The notes under the pieces: model-generated | What the model saw: the letters and a program-made list of their open reading frames with translations, nothing else | Told to the model about the DNA's origin: nothing | Database searches by the model: none | Part shown: positions 31,646 through 41,275 of the stretch, piece by piece | How the letters are laid out: every line of letters starts with the position of its first letter | How positions within the stretch are numbered: the stretch's first letter is position 1 | Translations under genes and position numbers: made by a program | Origin: Liopterus haemorrhoidalis | Lineage: Eukaryota; Arthropoda; Insecta; Coleoptera; Dytiscidae | Length of the DNA: 64,000 bases | Assembly (NCBI GenBank): GCA_963971575.1 | Contig: OZ020618.1 | Coordinates: 34,512,731-34,576,730 of the forward strand | Reading direction: 5' to 3'

Positions 31646-33160
31646 TGTCACTCTTCCTGGCTCTTCGTTTGTTGTCTGAGTATTGTCTTCCCAGTTCCTT
31701 CTTCCAAGAATAAGTTCTTCGTCTTCTAAGCTCGCTTTCTCAATTTCTTCTAACGTTAGTGCTCTTGGAACTGATTTTTCTGCTACCCATGCTACGAAAT
31801 CTCTTTCTTTTTCCTTCCGGTCTTCCGTCTTGATAAATCTAGACAATGGGTCTGCAATATTTGTCTTACCTGGTCTGTATGTGACTTTATACTGGAACTC
31901 TTGCAATCTTAAAACCAATCTTTCCATCCTGGCACAGGGTTTGGATTTTGTAGAGTAAATTACCACCAGTGGTTTATGGTTTGTGATGAGTTCAAAATCT
32001 TTGGCTATTAGATACATTCTAAATCTTTCACATGCCCATACTATCGCTAATCCTTTCTTCTCAGTTTGAGAGTATCGTCTTTCTACTTCTGTTAGACTTC
32101 TACTCCCGTAACTAATTATTTTAGGTACACCCTTTGGTATCTGTATCAGAATCGCCCCCAAACCAACTGGGCTTGCGTCTGTGACTACTTTCGTAGGTGC
32201 CTCTTTATCATACAAACCTAACACTCTATCTTGAGCTAAATCCTGTTTTAATTTCTCAAAGGATTTTTGTTCTCGTGGACCCCATTTAAACGGAACTCCA
32301 TTTTGTGTTAACTTACGTAATGGTTGGTTGATCGTTGTAATATCGGGTATAAATCGGCTACAAAAATTTACAAGACCTAGGAAACTCCTGATCTCTTCTT
32401 TTGTTTCCGGTTTCCTAAAACTTAAAATAGTTTGTATATTAGCCACATTCGGTCTTATACCTGATTCACTTATTTCATGCCCCAGGAAATTTATTTTGTC
32501 TTTTCCAAACTTACATTTTTCTCGGTTCAATAACAAACCTTTTTCTGCTAGTCTTGATAGCAATGCCTGCAGTCTTTCATTATGCTCTTGCATATTTTTC
32601 CCGTGGCAAATAACATCATCCATAAAATGCACAACGCCTTTACAGCCCGTAATAATTTGTTGTAAAACCTTATGGAAGATCTCCGGTGCGCAAGATATGC
32701 CGAGTACTAATCTTTTATACCTGTTTATTCCTTCATGTGTACTTAATGCAGTAATGTCTCTAGAATTTGGATGTAACTCTATCTGGTGGTACGCCCACTT
32801 AATATCCAGTTTAGAAAATACTTTACTCCATTCAGCTCTTGCATACTCTCTTCAAAAGTGGGTAAGGGATGACGTTCCCTTGTGATGGCTTGATTTGCAA
32901 TCCTCATGTCGATACACAATCTCGTACCTCCATCTTTACTGGGCGCTAATACTTTAGGTGACAACCATGATGTCGGTCTCTCGGTTTCTTCAATAATATC
33001 AGCTTGTAACAGCTCGCTTATTTTAATTTCCACAACTGGACGTAAATTATATGGTATACGTCTTGACTTCTGTATAACTGGCCTTACTGATTTATCAATT
33101 GGCAACTCTAATTGAAAGCCATTAATTTTAGGAAATACTTCTGACCGTTGCTTAAAAACA
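31640..33160 (-). pseudogene. Gypsy 3 reverse transcriptase and RNase H
   Basis: Two frames meet near 32,780-32,800. The RT start (right) has RRIPYNLRPVVEIKISELL, SWLSPKVLAPSKDGGTRLCI, ERHPLPTFEE and NGVKYF, then frame loss at the first catalytic Asp motif. The second frame, from 32,632, holds the FMDD catalytic box (HFMDDVICHGKN), KCKFGKDKINFLGHEIS, FLGLVNFCSRFIPDI, the RNase H Asp (VVTDASPVGLGAIL), GSRSLTEVERRYSQTEKKGL and ITNHKPL. It ends in the LADPLSR-type tether before the deleted integrase. Confidence 0.9.
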
Positions 33161-33179
33161 ATCAAATTTGGTCCCCGCA

Positions 33180-33342
33180 GGGGAAGTTCATTATGGCCAT
33201 AACACCTGGCCATTTGTAGAGCTTTCGGGCCTGATGATCCCGCGTACCCTCAATCACGCAAGGGAAGTTCATAATGGTCGCATCACCTGACCATATAGAG
33301 CTTTGGGCCTGATGATCCCACGTACCCTGAATCACATATCAT
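33180..33342 (+). promoter_or_regulatory. Tandem 81-bp units at LINE 5' end
   Basis: Two units (33,181-33,261 and 33,262-33,342) share gggaagttcat, cacctg, gggcctgatgatccc and gtaccct. Each holds a short hairpin: ATGGCCA/TGGCCAT (33,193-33,199 with 33,207-33,213) and ATGGTCG/TGACCAT (33,274-33,280 with 33,288-33,294). One pair changed from C-G to T-A and another from A-T to G-T, so pairing is preserved. Repeated 5' units serve as promoters in other LINEs; that role here is inferred. Confidence 0.7.
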
Positions 33343-33874
33343 TTGGGAGGAGACAGTTCAGAGAAGCCGATTGTAGGAATAGGCTTATCGGTTGTCTCTT
33401 CGATCTCCCACTTAAATTCCTACCCACGTGTTTGCCGTGCGTGGAGACCCGTAACGCCGGAGAAGAGGGTCCTGGTCGGTTGAGGGAGACTGCTGCCCGC
33501 GGACAGTACGATCCCCAACACGCCTTCTTTGGCCTCGGATTCGGTAAAACAGGAGGCTGAGTCTGGTCAGCTCAGTCAATCGGCTGGTGTCACGGTTCAT
33601 GAATAGAGTGGCTCCACTACTGGATCGTGGATGCCGGGGTAATGCCGTGCCACTAGACAAGTATTCGGGAGTCTGTGGGAGCGGCTGCAGCTCGCAAGGT
33701 TCCAGAGTTGGCGACTACTGGTTCTCGAGCGGGTCGAGCAGCCCGTGACTACTTCCTCCGATGCTATATCATCCTGACATGTCTGGCGCAATGAGCCGGT
33801 TTGCGGCCAACGTCCCCGGTGTGGGGCTCCCTGGTGGGTGGGCATGGCAGGGTGATGAAACTTAATATACGGGT

Positions 33875-35299
33875 ATGGCGTCTACCCGGAGGGATAAAAA
33901 TTCTTTAAATTCCGCCAATAGTGAGAGTAAACTCCGTAAAAAATCAAACAAGAGACCTCGTCGTGATGCTCAGTCATCCGACGAGGGATGTGTTAGGCCA
34001 GCTGCCAAGAAGGTAGAAGGTAAAAGAGATGTTGAGTTTTGTGCGCCAGTACCACGATTTCTCGTCGTAAAGGTTCAAGAAGAGGGTAAGTCTTTCAAAG
34101 AGATGTCCCCCTTCTTTGTTGCCCGAACATTGAGAAATACGTGCTCTACGGGAATAAAATCGGTGCGAAAGTTGTCGGACGGTACACTGCTTGTCGAAGC
34201 AGAGACTGAGGCGTCGTCAACATTACAGAAATGTGTCAAGTTTGGTGAGTTTGGAATTTCAGTTCAGCCGCATAAGGCCCTGAATACCTCGAAAGGCGTC
34301 GTAACGGATCGCGACCTTGCTTATGTTACGGAGGAAGAGTTTGTGCAGGAAATGACATCGCAAGGTGTCGTCGAATGCAGGAAGCTCAACCCCCGGAACG
34401 GCAAGCCTTCGATCTCTATGGTGGTTTCCTGCGCTGGCACAAGGTGTCCAACATCGGTAAGGGTGGGGTACAGCGTTTGTAACGTTCGCCCCTACTACCC
34501 CAATCCGATGAGATGCTACAAGTGCCAGCGTTACGGTCACACCTCAGTTCGTTGTAGCAAACAGTCCATCTGTGCCAACTGCGGACAGGACCAACATGAT
34601 GTTGATACCTGTCCAAACGCGGCACACTGCGTAAATTGTAAAGGTGCTCATGCATCTACTTCACGCCATTGCCCAACGTACTTAGAGGAGAAGGCAATAC
34701 AGGTAATAAAAACGCAGGACAAGATACCGTATTTCGACGCCAAAAGGAAATACAAAGAGAGTGCGCCGGTTACTTTTGCGAAATCTTTCGCACAAGTGGC
34801 CGCAAAACGAACTGCAAGTGTCCAAACTCAGACAGAGTTAGTGCCTCGCCCGACAACTGCAGCAGCAGTGACAGTTTGTACAAAGACTGCTAGAGAAACG
34901 GTGGTATTGGTCCCAGAGACCAATGTTCAGACCCCACAACCAGGAGGATCGGGTCTGAATAAATCCCCCTCCCCTAAAGGAGAACGCACTCAACCTCAGT
35001 TCTCCCAACCACCTAAGGAGAAGACCCCACAGTCTTCTCCACAAATTAGAAGCGATCAGACAAGGGTCGCTTCTACAAAGCCCTCATCAGTCACTCCTGA
35101 AAAGGAGACTGATAAGGGACCCGTAGGTTCTCACTGGATACCAGTAAGAACAAAGCAATCAAAAAAGGAGTCCAGTGTGACCACCAAGGCACCTGGACAA
35201 ACAAGTGAAACCGTGGCCGAGAAAATGGCTGTTGACCCGCAACCTAAGGGTAAACCAAAGATCATTAGGTTGCGGGGTAACTCCCCTAAACAAAAATGA
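33875..35299 (+). CDS. LINE ORF1: gag-like RNA-binding protein with CCHC knuckles
   Basis: 474 codons from ATG to TGA, no breaks. The N-terminus is Lys/Arg/Ser-rich. A central fold of about residues 55-205 resembles the RRM-like region of insect LINE gag proteins. Three CCHC-type knuckles occupy about residues 214-270 (CYKCQRYGHTSVRC, CANCGQDQHDVDTC, CVNCKGAHASTSRHC), and a long Pro/Thr/Ser/Lys-rich tail follows. The expected role is to bind the element RNA and form the ribonucleoprotein. Its stop codon overlaps the ORF2 start as ATGA (35,296-35,299), a layout that fits termination-reinitiation. Confidence 0.93.
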   Translation: MASTRRDKNSLNSANSESKLRKKSNKRPRRDAQSSDEGCVRPAAKKVEGKRDVEFCAPVPRFLVVKVQEEGKSFKEMSPFFVARTLRNTCSTGIKSVRKLSDGTLLVEAETEASSTLQKCVKFGEFGISVQPHKALNTSKGVVTDRDLAYVTEEEFVQEMTSQGVVECRKLNPRNGKPSISMVVSCAGTRCPTSVRVGYSVCNVRPYYPNPMRCYKCQRYGHTSVRCSKQSICANCGQDQHDVDTCPNAAHCVNCKGAHASTSRHCPTYLEEKAIQVIKTQDKIPYFDAKRKYKESAPVTFAKSFAQVAAKRTASVQTQTELVPRPTTAAAVTVCTKTARETVVLVPETNVQTPQPGGSGLNKSPSPKGERTQPQFSQPPKEKTPQSSPQIRSDQTRVASTKPSSVTPEKETDKGPVGSHWIPVRTKQSKKESSVTTKAPGQTSETVAEKMAVDPQPKGKPKIIRLRGNSPKQK

Positions 35300-38200
35300 C
35301 TGGTCCACTAATCCAGTGGAACTGTAACGGTGTATATCAGCGCTACGAAGAACTGCGACTGTTACTCTCCAATTTTGCGCCTTCGTGTGTTTGTCTGCAG
35401 GAAACAAATTTCACGGAAACCGACACATTCTTTCCTCGAGGGTACTCCGTGTTTCGCACGGATTTCCTTACGGGGGCAAGAGCATGTGACGGCGTGGCAA
35501 TTCTCGTTAGAGACACATTGTACCACGATCCTGTAGACATTGACACGGAGTTGCAGGTCGTAGCAGTTCGTGTTGCACTTCCCCTCCAGGTGACGATATG
35601 TTCCATCTATCTCCCCCCTAGCGTTCGAACTGACATCCGAGATGTCGTGAATGTCATCGATCAACTGCCACCACCTTACATACTATTAGGCGATTTTAAC
35701 GCCTATAATGTGTGTTGGGGATCGGTGCGGAATGATCGACGGGGACGCCACCTGGAGAATATGTTCAATGATTTGAATTTGAGCTTTTTGAACGACGGCA
35801 GACCCACGCACTTTTGTGCAGCAACGGGTACTTTCAGTGCTATAGATCTGAGCGTCGTTTCAGGAGCCATAGCTCCTTTGTTCAAATGGGATGTGCATCA
35901 CGACCTATGCGGTAGTGATCACTTTCCAATCCTCTTGAGGCCTCTGTTTAACACTGTTACCGAATCCCGCTGGCCACAGTGGGTTCTTCGGAAAGCAGAT
36001 TGGACCAAGTTTGCGGAATCATTCTCGCATGAGGATATTCCAAGCTTGACCGTAGACGAAGAGGTGAATCTTTTCACGGACTCCATCACAAGCGCGGCTA
36101 AAAACAGCATACCGCTGTCATCCACTCAGCCCCGTAGAGTTCCCGTTCCCTGGTGGAACGAGGAATGCGACTTGGCGCTACGTGAAAGGAGACACCTCTT
36201 CAATACATTCCGTCGTTGTCCAACAGAGGCAAACATGTTAGCCTTCCAACGAGCGAAAGCTCGTGCTAAGAGGATTGTGAAAGAAAGCAAACGCGAATCA
36301 TGGCGCAAATACGTATGCACCGTTACAGTTGCCACTCCAGTGGCCAAAGTTTGGGAGAAGGTCCGGAAAATCTCCGGTCTAAATACAGCTACAGCCATTG
36401 CTGGTCTATCGGTAAATGGTAACGTAGTTACCTCAGCGGTCGAAATTGCTAACACTTTGGCATCTAATTTTGCGTTCAATTCTAGCTCTGAACATTATCC
36501 ACCCGAGTTTCTAACTCGTAAAGCAGGCCTCGAATCTATACCTCTAAATTTCTTTTCTAGGAATGACGAGGTATACAACCTGCTTTTCTCTCGTGAAGAG
36601 CTAGATAGCGCGATGTCAAAGTGTAAGGATAGCTCTCCTGGTCCAGATGCGATACATTATCGTATGATCCGAAATCTTCCAGAATCATCTAAGTCTAGGC
36701 TTTTGAATGTCTATAATAGGATATGGACTGAGGGCAAGTGCCCGACCAAGTGGAAGGAATCTCATATAATTCCTATCCCCAAAGTCGGGAAAGATAAACA
36801 CTTGCCCTCTAGCTATAGACCAATATCACTGACCAGTTGTCTCTGCAAGCTCATGGAGCGAATGATCAGCAAGCGTCTGATTTGGTTTTTAGAATCAAAC
36901 GACTTGCTGGCCAACACACAGTGCGGCTTTCGCCGTCACCGCTCAACAGCAGATCATCTGGTCAGACTAAAGACAGCTATCAGGAATGCTTTCGTTGAAA
37001 ACAAACACCTGGTAGCTGTGTTTTTCGATATTGAGAAAGCCTATGACACTGCATGGATTTTTGGGATTCTCCGTACTCTGCATTCCTGGGGTCTCCGGGG
37101 ACGCTTGATGTTCTTTATAAAAGACTTCATGTCGAACCGGCGCTTCAGGGTGCGGATCGGAAATACCCTGTCACAAATGTTCGCACTGGACAATGGGGTC
37201 CCACAGGGCTCCATACTGAGCGTTACGCTATTTTTGATCGCCATTAACGGTGCAGCTTCATGTATTCGATTGCCTGTACAAAGTTCGATATTTGTCGACG
37301 ACATTGGTATCTTTGTCGCCGGACAAAAGACTAGTACAATCGAACGTCAGCTCCAGCTGACCATCAATCGTCTCGATACATGGGCAACCGAAAATGGCTT
37401 CAAATTCTCGACCAGCAAAACTGTGTGTGTCCATTTTTGTAGGAAAAGGGGTGTCCATCCCAACCCTACACTCACGCTAAATGGAGCACAGTTACCATTT
37501 ACCCATACTGCCAGATTTTTGGGTCTCGTTTTTGACAGTCGTCTAACTTGGCGGGCACATTTTTTGTCCGTCAAGAAAAAATGCCAAAAGTCGCTCAATT
37601 TGTTGCGGGTCCTCAGTCACAAGACATGGGGTGCAGACCGCACTGTCATGTTGCGTTTACATCGTTCTTTAGTGCGCTCTAAGCTGGACTATGGATGTCT
37701 AGCTTATGGGTCAGCTAAACACCAAGAGATACGAATTCTTGACACTGTACATCACACTGGGGTTAGATTGGCCACTGGTGCATTTCGCACCAGCCCAATA
37801 CTAAGCCTGCTGTGTGAAGCAGGCGAACCGTCACTGTACAATCGTCGTAAAATTCTATCTCTGCGATATATGGCTGCACTTAGTGCCAAGCCAAATCATC
37901 CCTCGTATGACCCTATTCTACAAAATAGGCATACAGAGATTTATGACAGAAAACCAAGAGCGAATAGGCCTTTTGGTCTGAGGACTTTCGACATTTTGGG
38001 CGATATTAATTTTAATATGCCTGAAATGGCAAGTTTCGTTTTGTGTGCTGTTCCACCATGGACGCTACCGCGTCCACTTGTGAACCTCACATTAACTAGG
38101 TTTGATAAAGATACTACGTTGCCTATCGAATACCAACATGAGCTACAAAGAACACTGGTCCCTAGGTTCGAGGATACTGTCATTTTTACTGACGGATCAA

Positions 38201-38991
38201 AATCCGGAACCAGGGTTGGGTGTGCGTTCGTTGTTTTGAATCCACGCCAACAGTTTCAGTACCGTCTGCACTCCATAACGAGTGTGTACACTGCTGAGCT
38301 GTACGCTATTTTCAAAGCCCTGTGTTTTGTTTCGTCAGAGCAAAGTCGGTCAAGTGTTATCTTGACGGACTCGCTGAGCGCTCTGAACAGTATCCAAGAT
38401 CCAGATCCAGTGCATCCTCTTGTACTAAAGATCCGGTTGCTACTCCACAATCTGAATGCTCAGAATGTGAGGGTAGAGCTGTTTTGGATACCGGGACATG
38501 TTGGTATTAAAGGCAACGAAGCGGCAGATGCAGCTGCAAAAGCCGCCTCTCACAGACCTATGATTGATGTGAGTTTCGTTTTTCCAGATGACGCAAAGAG
38601 TCATCTGACACATCTGGTTTTAGACATGTGGCAACATGAGTGGAGCCGCACACAGAACGTTAAGTTACGACAGATTAAGGGAGACGTTAAACCATGGGGT
38701 TCTTCCTGCAGGATTAACCGCAGGGAGGAAACCGCCATCACACGCCTTCGTATAGGTCACTGTTGGTGGACCCATGGACACCTCCTTCGAGGTGAAGAGT
38801 CCCCTGTCTGTGAGACGTGTAACACAGATTTGTCTGTGTTACACATTTTAACCGAATGTGTACAGTTCGAGGATGTCAGGGAGAGGTTAGGCCTGTGCTA
38901 TGACCTGTCAGTTGCCTTAGGTGACGACAGAGTACTCATGGACAGGCTGATACTCTTCCTGAGAGAATCGAACTTACTGTTTTATGTGTGA
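35296..38991 (+). CDS. LINE ORF2: endonuclease, reverse transcriptase, RNase H
   Basis: 1231 codons, uninterrupted. Residues 1-225 are an APE-type endonuclease (WNCNG, CLQETN, LLGDFNAYN, GSDHFPILL). Residues about 440-740 are RT (DSSPGPDAIHYRMI, SYRPISLTSCLCKLMERMI, FFDIEKAYDTAW, NGVPQGSILSVTLF). The catalytic box is FVDD at residues 666-669 instead of the usual Y/F-A-D-D. Residues about 960-1090 are RNase H (IFTDGSKSG, AELYAIFKAL, ILTDSLSAL, WIPGHVGIKGNEAADAAAK). A C-terminal Cys/His motif (CETC...HILTEC) follows at about 1170. Endonuclease plus RNase H places it in the I/Jockey assemblage. It should nick the target and prime reverse transcription there. Confidence 0.95.
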   Translation: MTGPLIQWNCNGVYQRYEELRLLLSNFAPSCVCLQETNFTETDTFFPRGYSVFRTDFLTGARACDGVAILVRDTLYHDPVDIDTELQVVAVRVALPLQVTICSIYLPPSVRTDIRDVVNVIDQLPPPYILLGDFNAYNVCWGSVRNDRRGRHLENMFNDLNLSFLNDGRPTHFCAATGTFSAIDLSVVSGAIAPLFKWDVHHDLCGSDHFPILLRPLFNTVTESRWPQWVLRKADWTKFAESFSHEDIPSLTVDEEVNLFTDSITSAAKNSIPLSSTQPRRVPVPWWNEECDLALRERRHLFNTFRRCPTEANMLAFQRAKARAKRIVKESKRESWRKYVCTVTVATPVAKVWEKVRKISGLNTATAIAGLSVNGNVVTSAVEIANTLASNFAFNSSSEHYPPEFLTRKAGLESIPLNFFSRNDEVYNLLFSREELDSAMSKCKDSSPGPDAIHYRMIRNLPESSKSRLLNVYNRIWTEGKCPTKWKESHIIPIPKVGKDKHLPSSYRPISLTSCLCKLMERMISKRLIWFLESNDLLANTQCGFRRHRSTADHLVRLKTAIRNAFVENKHLVAVFFDIEKAYDTAWIFGILRTLHSWGLRGRLMFFIKDFMSNRRFRVRIGNTLSQMFALDNGVPQGSILSVTLFLIAINGAASCIRLPVQSSIFVDDIGIFVAGQKTSTIERQLQLTINRLDTWATENGFKFSTSKTVCVHFCRKRGVHPNPTLTLNGAQLPFTHTARFLGLVFDSRLTWRAHFLSVKKKCQKSLNLLRVLSHKTWGADRTVMLRLHRSLVRSKLDYGCLAYGSAKHQEIRILDTVHHTGVRLATGAFRTSPILSLLCEAGEPSLYNRRKILSLRYMAALSAKPNHPSYDPILQNRHTEIYDRKPRANRPFGLRTFDILGDINFNMPEMASFVLCAVPPWTLPRPLVNLTLTRFDKDTTLPIEYQHELQRTLVPRFEDTVIFTDGSKSGTRVGCAFVVLNPRQQFQYRLHSITSVYTAELYAIFKALCFVSSEQSRSSVILTDSLSALNSIQDPDPVHPLVLKIRLLLHNLNAQNVRVELFWIPGHVGIKGNEAADAAAKAASHRPMIDVSFVFPDDAKSHLTHLVLDMWQHEWSRTQNVKLRQIKGDVKPWGSSCRINRREETAITRLRIGHCWWTHGHLLRGEESPVCETCNTDLSVLHILTECVQFEDVRERLGLCYDLSVALGDDRVLMDRLILFLRESNLLFYV

Positions 38992-39306
38992 AGTCTTGCA
39001 CCTTATTTTAATGTGTTTCTATTTATTGACTGTGATATTCGATGGTAATTGGCCCCTTTACAGCCTCTTACCATCACCCTGAGTCTGTTCAAATTTTCGA
39101 ACAGACTTTTTATATTATTTATTTGTGTTTGTCAGTGCAAGATTTCTTTTATTGAGTATGCGTATTTTTAATGATTTTATTTATTTATTTATTTATTGTC
39201 TAAATTTTTGTTTTTAATATATAGTCTAGTCATTTAGATGGGCTGCGTTAGGCGCAAATAGCCTTTGTTGCTGTGCGCCAAAAAATTTCAACTAACTAAC
39301 TAACTA
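38992..39306 (+). other. LINE 3' UTR with TAAC tail
   Basis: About 315 bp with a small inverted repeat (gtctgttc...gaacagac near 39,082-39,107) and a conserved terminal block (gggctgcgttaggcgcaaat...gctgtgcgcc), then TAAC repeats. The same block is found inverted at 58,846-59,042. Confidence 0.85.
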
Positions 39307-39319
39307 ATCAAATTTGGTC

Positions 39320-39760
39320 AATAAATTTGCCTCAATAAATTTAACTTCTGGTTCATAGCCTATTCTTAGTAACTTTAGCTGCCTGGCGGTTGCCTTGCCT
39401 AATATCGGTACAGCTGGTCCCTTAATTACTAAAAATTCTATGTTACGAACACTTACATCGGTTCTTGCTATTAATATTTGTATAATAAATTTCTCTGATA
39501 TACATCTTATTCTTATTGTTCTTTGCATTTTTCCCATTGTTGTTCATCGATGACATTACAGTTGGCTCCAGAGTCTACTAGCATTTTGATCTGTACGCCG
39601 CCTACTTCTAAATTTTGCAAGTCTTCCTTGTATTGCTCCAGGTTTCTTGCTTCTGCTATTGTGAATGCAAAATCTGAGTATTTACTGTTTCCCGTATCTT
39701 CATCTACGAAGAACGTATTCTTTATTTTCTAGCTTTGTGCGACAAACTGTTTCGAAATGC
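39320..39760 (-). pseudogene. Gypsy 3 protease region
   Basis: The minus-strand frame near 39,600-39,545 gives LVDSGANCNVID, the D-S-G active site of a retropepsin. Continuing in another frame are IRCISEKFIIQILIARTD, VRNIEFLVIKG and ILGKATARQLKLL, the flap and C-terminal part. A frameshift lies near 39,530. The LINE interrupts the element just after this domain, at 39,307-39,319. Confidence 0.85.
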
Positions 39761-40523
39761 CCTATTGCTCCACATCGTTTACATTTTTTCCCTCTTGCTG
39801 GACACACTTCATCTTAAGCGATATGCCCCATCTGACCGCATCTAAAACGACCTGCATTATTTCTCGTTTTTGGCTTTGGCTTACCTTCCCTCTTCTTATC
39901 TTCTCTATCATTCCTCTTTTTATATACTTAATTTGCTTCAAAATTGTCTTTCTTCCTTTCTTCTTTCTTACCGCAGGAGCTCATGTTTGCATATTGAAAT
40001 TCTACCGCTTCGTATGCTTTAGCTAAATTTCGCACATCGGTTAATGTAAGTTTGCTGCTTTCCAGAAATTTACTTTTTAGTTTATCCGATTTACATAGGT
40101 CCACCACCTGGTCCCTAATATGTTCGTCTTCTGCGATACCAAATTCGCAATTTTTCGCTTGTATTCTTAACCATGTAATAAATTGTTCTTTGTCTCGTCT
40201 TCTTGCATCATCCTTCTAATTACATGCCTTTCATAGGGTATATTAATATTTGCCGCAAAATGGCTGTCTAACGCCTTACACGCTGCCTCATAAACATTTT
40301 CGTTATCTCCAGCTTGCTGTTCCAGCGTTTCATACACATCTTGGACTTGCATCCCTGTCGTGTGAAGAAGGAGTGCCTTTTTCTGTCTATTGTCCGTAAT
40401 TCCTTTACCTTCCACATATAAATTAAATGCCCGACGCCATCTTCGCCATTTTTCCAATAGATTGCCCGCTTCGCCTTCTACTATAAATTAATTCAGCCCC
40501 CTTGTTTCTATTTCCTTTGCCAT
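39761..40523 (-). pseudogene. Gypsy 3 gag with two zinc knuckles
   Basis: An ATG near 40,523 is followed by a stop about 12 codons on. The capsid segment then reads WRRWRRAFNLYVEGKGI, RQKKALLLHTTGMQVQDVYE and NIPYERHVIRRMMQ. The downstream frame (about 40,170-39,870) is degraded. The two CCHC knuckles (CGQMGHIA, stop, DEC; CKRCGAIGHFETVC) lie at about 39,850-39,750. Two stops make it a pseudogene. Confidence 0.85.
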
Positions 40524-40582
40524 TTTTTTGTCGTTTCAACTGACACGTTTTCTTTTATTTTTTTTATTCTCGTCGCCAATTT

Positions 40583-40711
40583 TGTAGTACGCACCGACTT
40601 ATAGGAATAAATAAATTCAACGTACACATAATCTACATGTTAACTTTATTCGCATGTCACACTGAATGTCCTTGGCAGACAGTGTTGCCACACATATATT
40701 AATTTACTACA
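40583..40711 (-). repeat. 5' LTR of gypsy 3 (129 bp)
   Basis: TGTAGTACGCACC...TTTACTACA; TGTAGTA and TACTACA are mutually inverted ends. Close to the 3' LTR at 31,099. Gypsy 2 gag resumes immediately after TSD GTTGC. Confidence 0.93.
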
Positions 40712-41275
40712 GTTGCGAACTGGCAAGAACTAAAGTCCAAATTAGTGCAAGAATTTGGTCGTAAATTAACAACTGCTAACTTGCACCGTTTTTTGCAAAA
40801 TAGAAAGAAGATGAGTCGTATCAAGAGTATGCATACAAAATGAAGGAAATTGCAAATAATGGAACAATCGAAGTTGAATCTACAATAGAATATACTATCG
40901 ATGGAATTCCAGATGAAAATTCAAATAAAATTCTATTATACGGTGCCAAAACTTGGTCTGTATTTCGTGACAAGTTACATGTTTACTCAATAATGAAGTT
41001 AAAGAGTAAACCACAAGCATTAAAGTCAAACACACAGTTGCAAAAAATACCACGTTGCTTCAACTGTGGTAAAAAAGGGACATAAATCAGATGTATGTCG
41101 TGAGAAAAGTAAAGGACCAAAATGTTTTTCATGTGGAGAGTTTGGACACAAATCAACCTCCTGCAAAAAGCCTTCGAAGGGAAGATCACAGCCAAGAGTG
41201 ATGTACATAGGTCAATCGCGACCGAACGAAAAAATTATAGAAGTTGAGACAAAACGGGACTTCTTGTCTCGTTAG
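40712..41275 (+). pseudogene. Gypsy 2 gag, C-terminal part with zinc knuckles
   Basis: Continues the capsid (NWQELKSKLVQEFGRKLT, NLHRFLQNRKK), then after a frame change MKEIANNGTIEVESTIEYTI and NKILLYGAKTW, then two CCHC knuckles: CFNCGKKGHKSDVC, split by a one-base shift at about 41,083, and CFSCGEFGHKSTSC. It ends ETKRDFLSR and a stop where foreign sequence begins (about 41,263-41,275). Protease resumes at about 42,887. Confidence 0.88.

Larger units (their letters stand above)
33174..39306 (+). mobile_element. Full-length I/Jockey-group LINE (6.1 kb), apparently intact
   Basis: The exact 13-bp TSD ATCAAATTTGGTC lies at 33,161-33,173 and 39,307-39,319. There is a 701-bp 5' UTR with tandem hairpin units, ORF1 (33,875-35,299) and ORF2 (35,296-38,991) uninterrupted, and a 3' UTR ending in a TAAC repeat (39,287-39,306). 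Two intact ORFs and a perfect TSD indicate a recent insertion. Within the nest it is the youngest layer of the gypsy 2 branch. A 3'-end fragment of the same family lies at 58,846-59,042 (minus). Confidence 0.93.
31099..40711 (-). mobile_element. Ty3/gypsy element 3 (minus), containing an intact LINE
   Basis: 129-bp LTRs at 31,099-31,227 and 40,583-40,711, with TSD GTTGC at 31,094-31,098 and 40,712-40,716. Next to the 5' LTR (right) a primer-site-like TTGGCGACGAGAAT follows on the minus strand. The coding order, right to left, is gag (40,523), zinc knuckles, protease, RT, RNase H and a C-terminal tail; the integrase core is absent. Stops and frameshifts occur in gag and pol. A LINE (33,174-39,306) sits between protease and RT. 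Confidence 0.92.

Noticed and set aside
35343..38450. Many 60-120 codon frames antisense to or shifted within the LINE ORF2
   Set aside because: Shadows of a 1231-codon intact gene.
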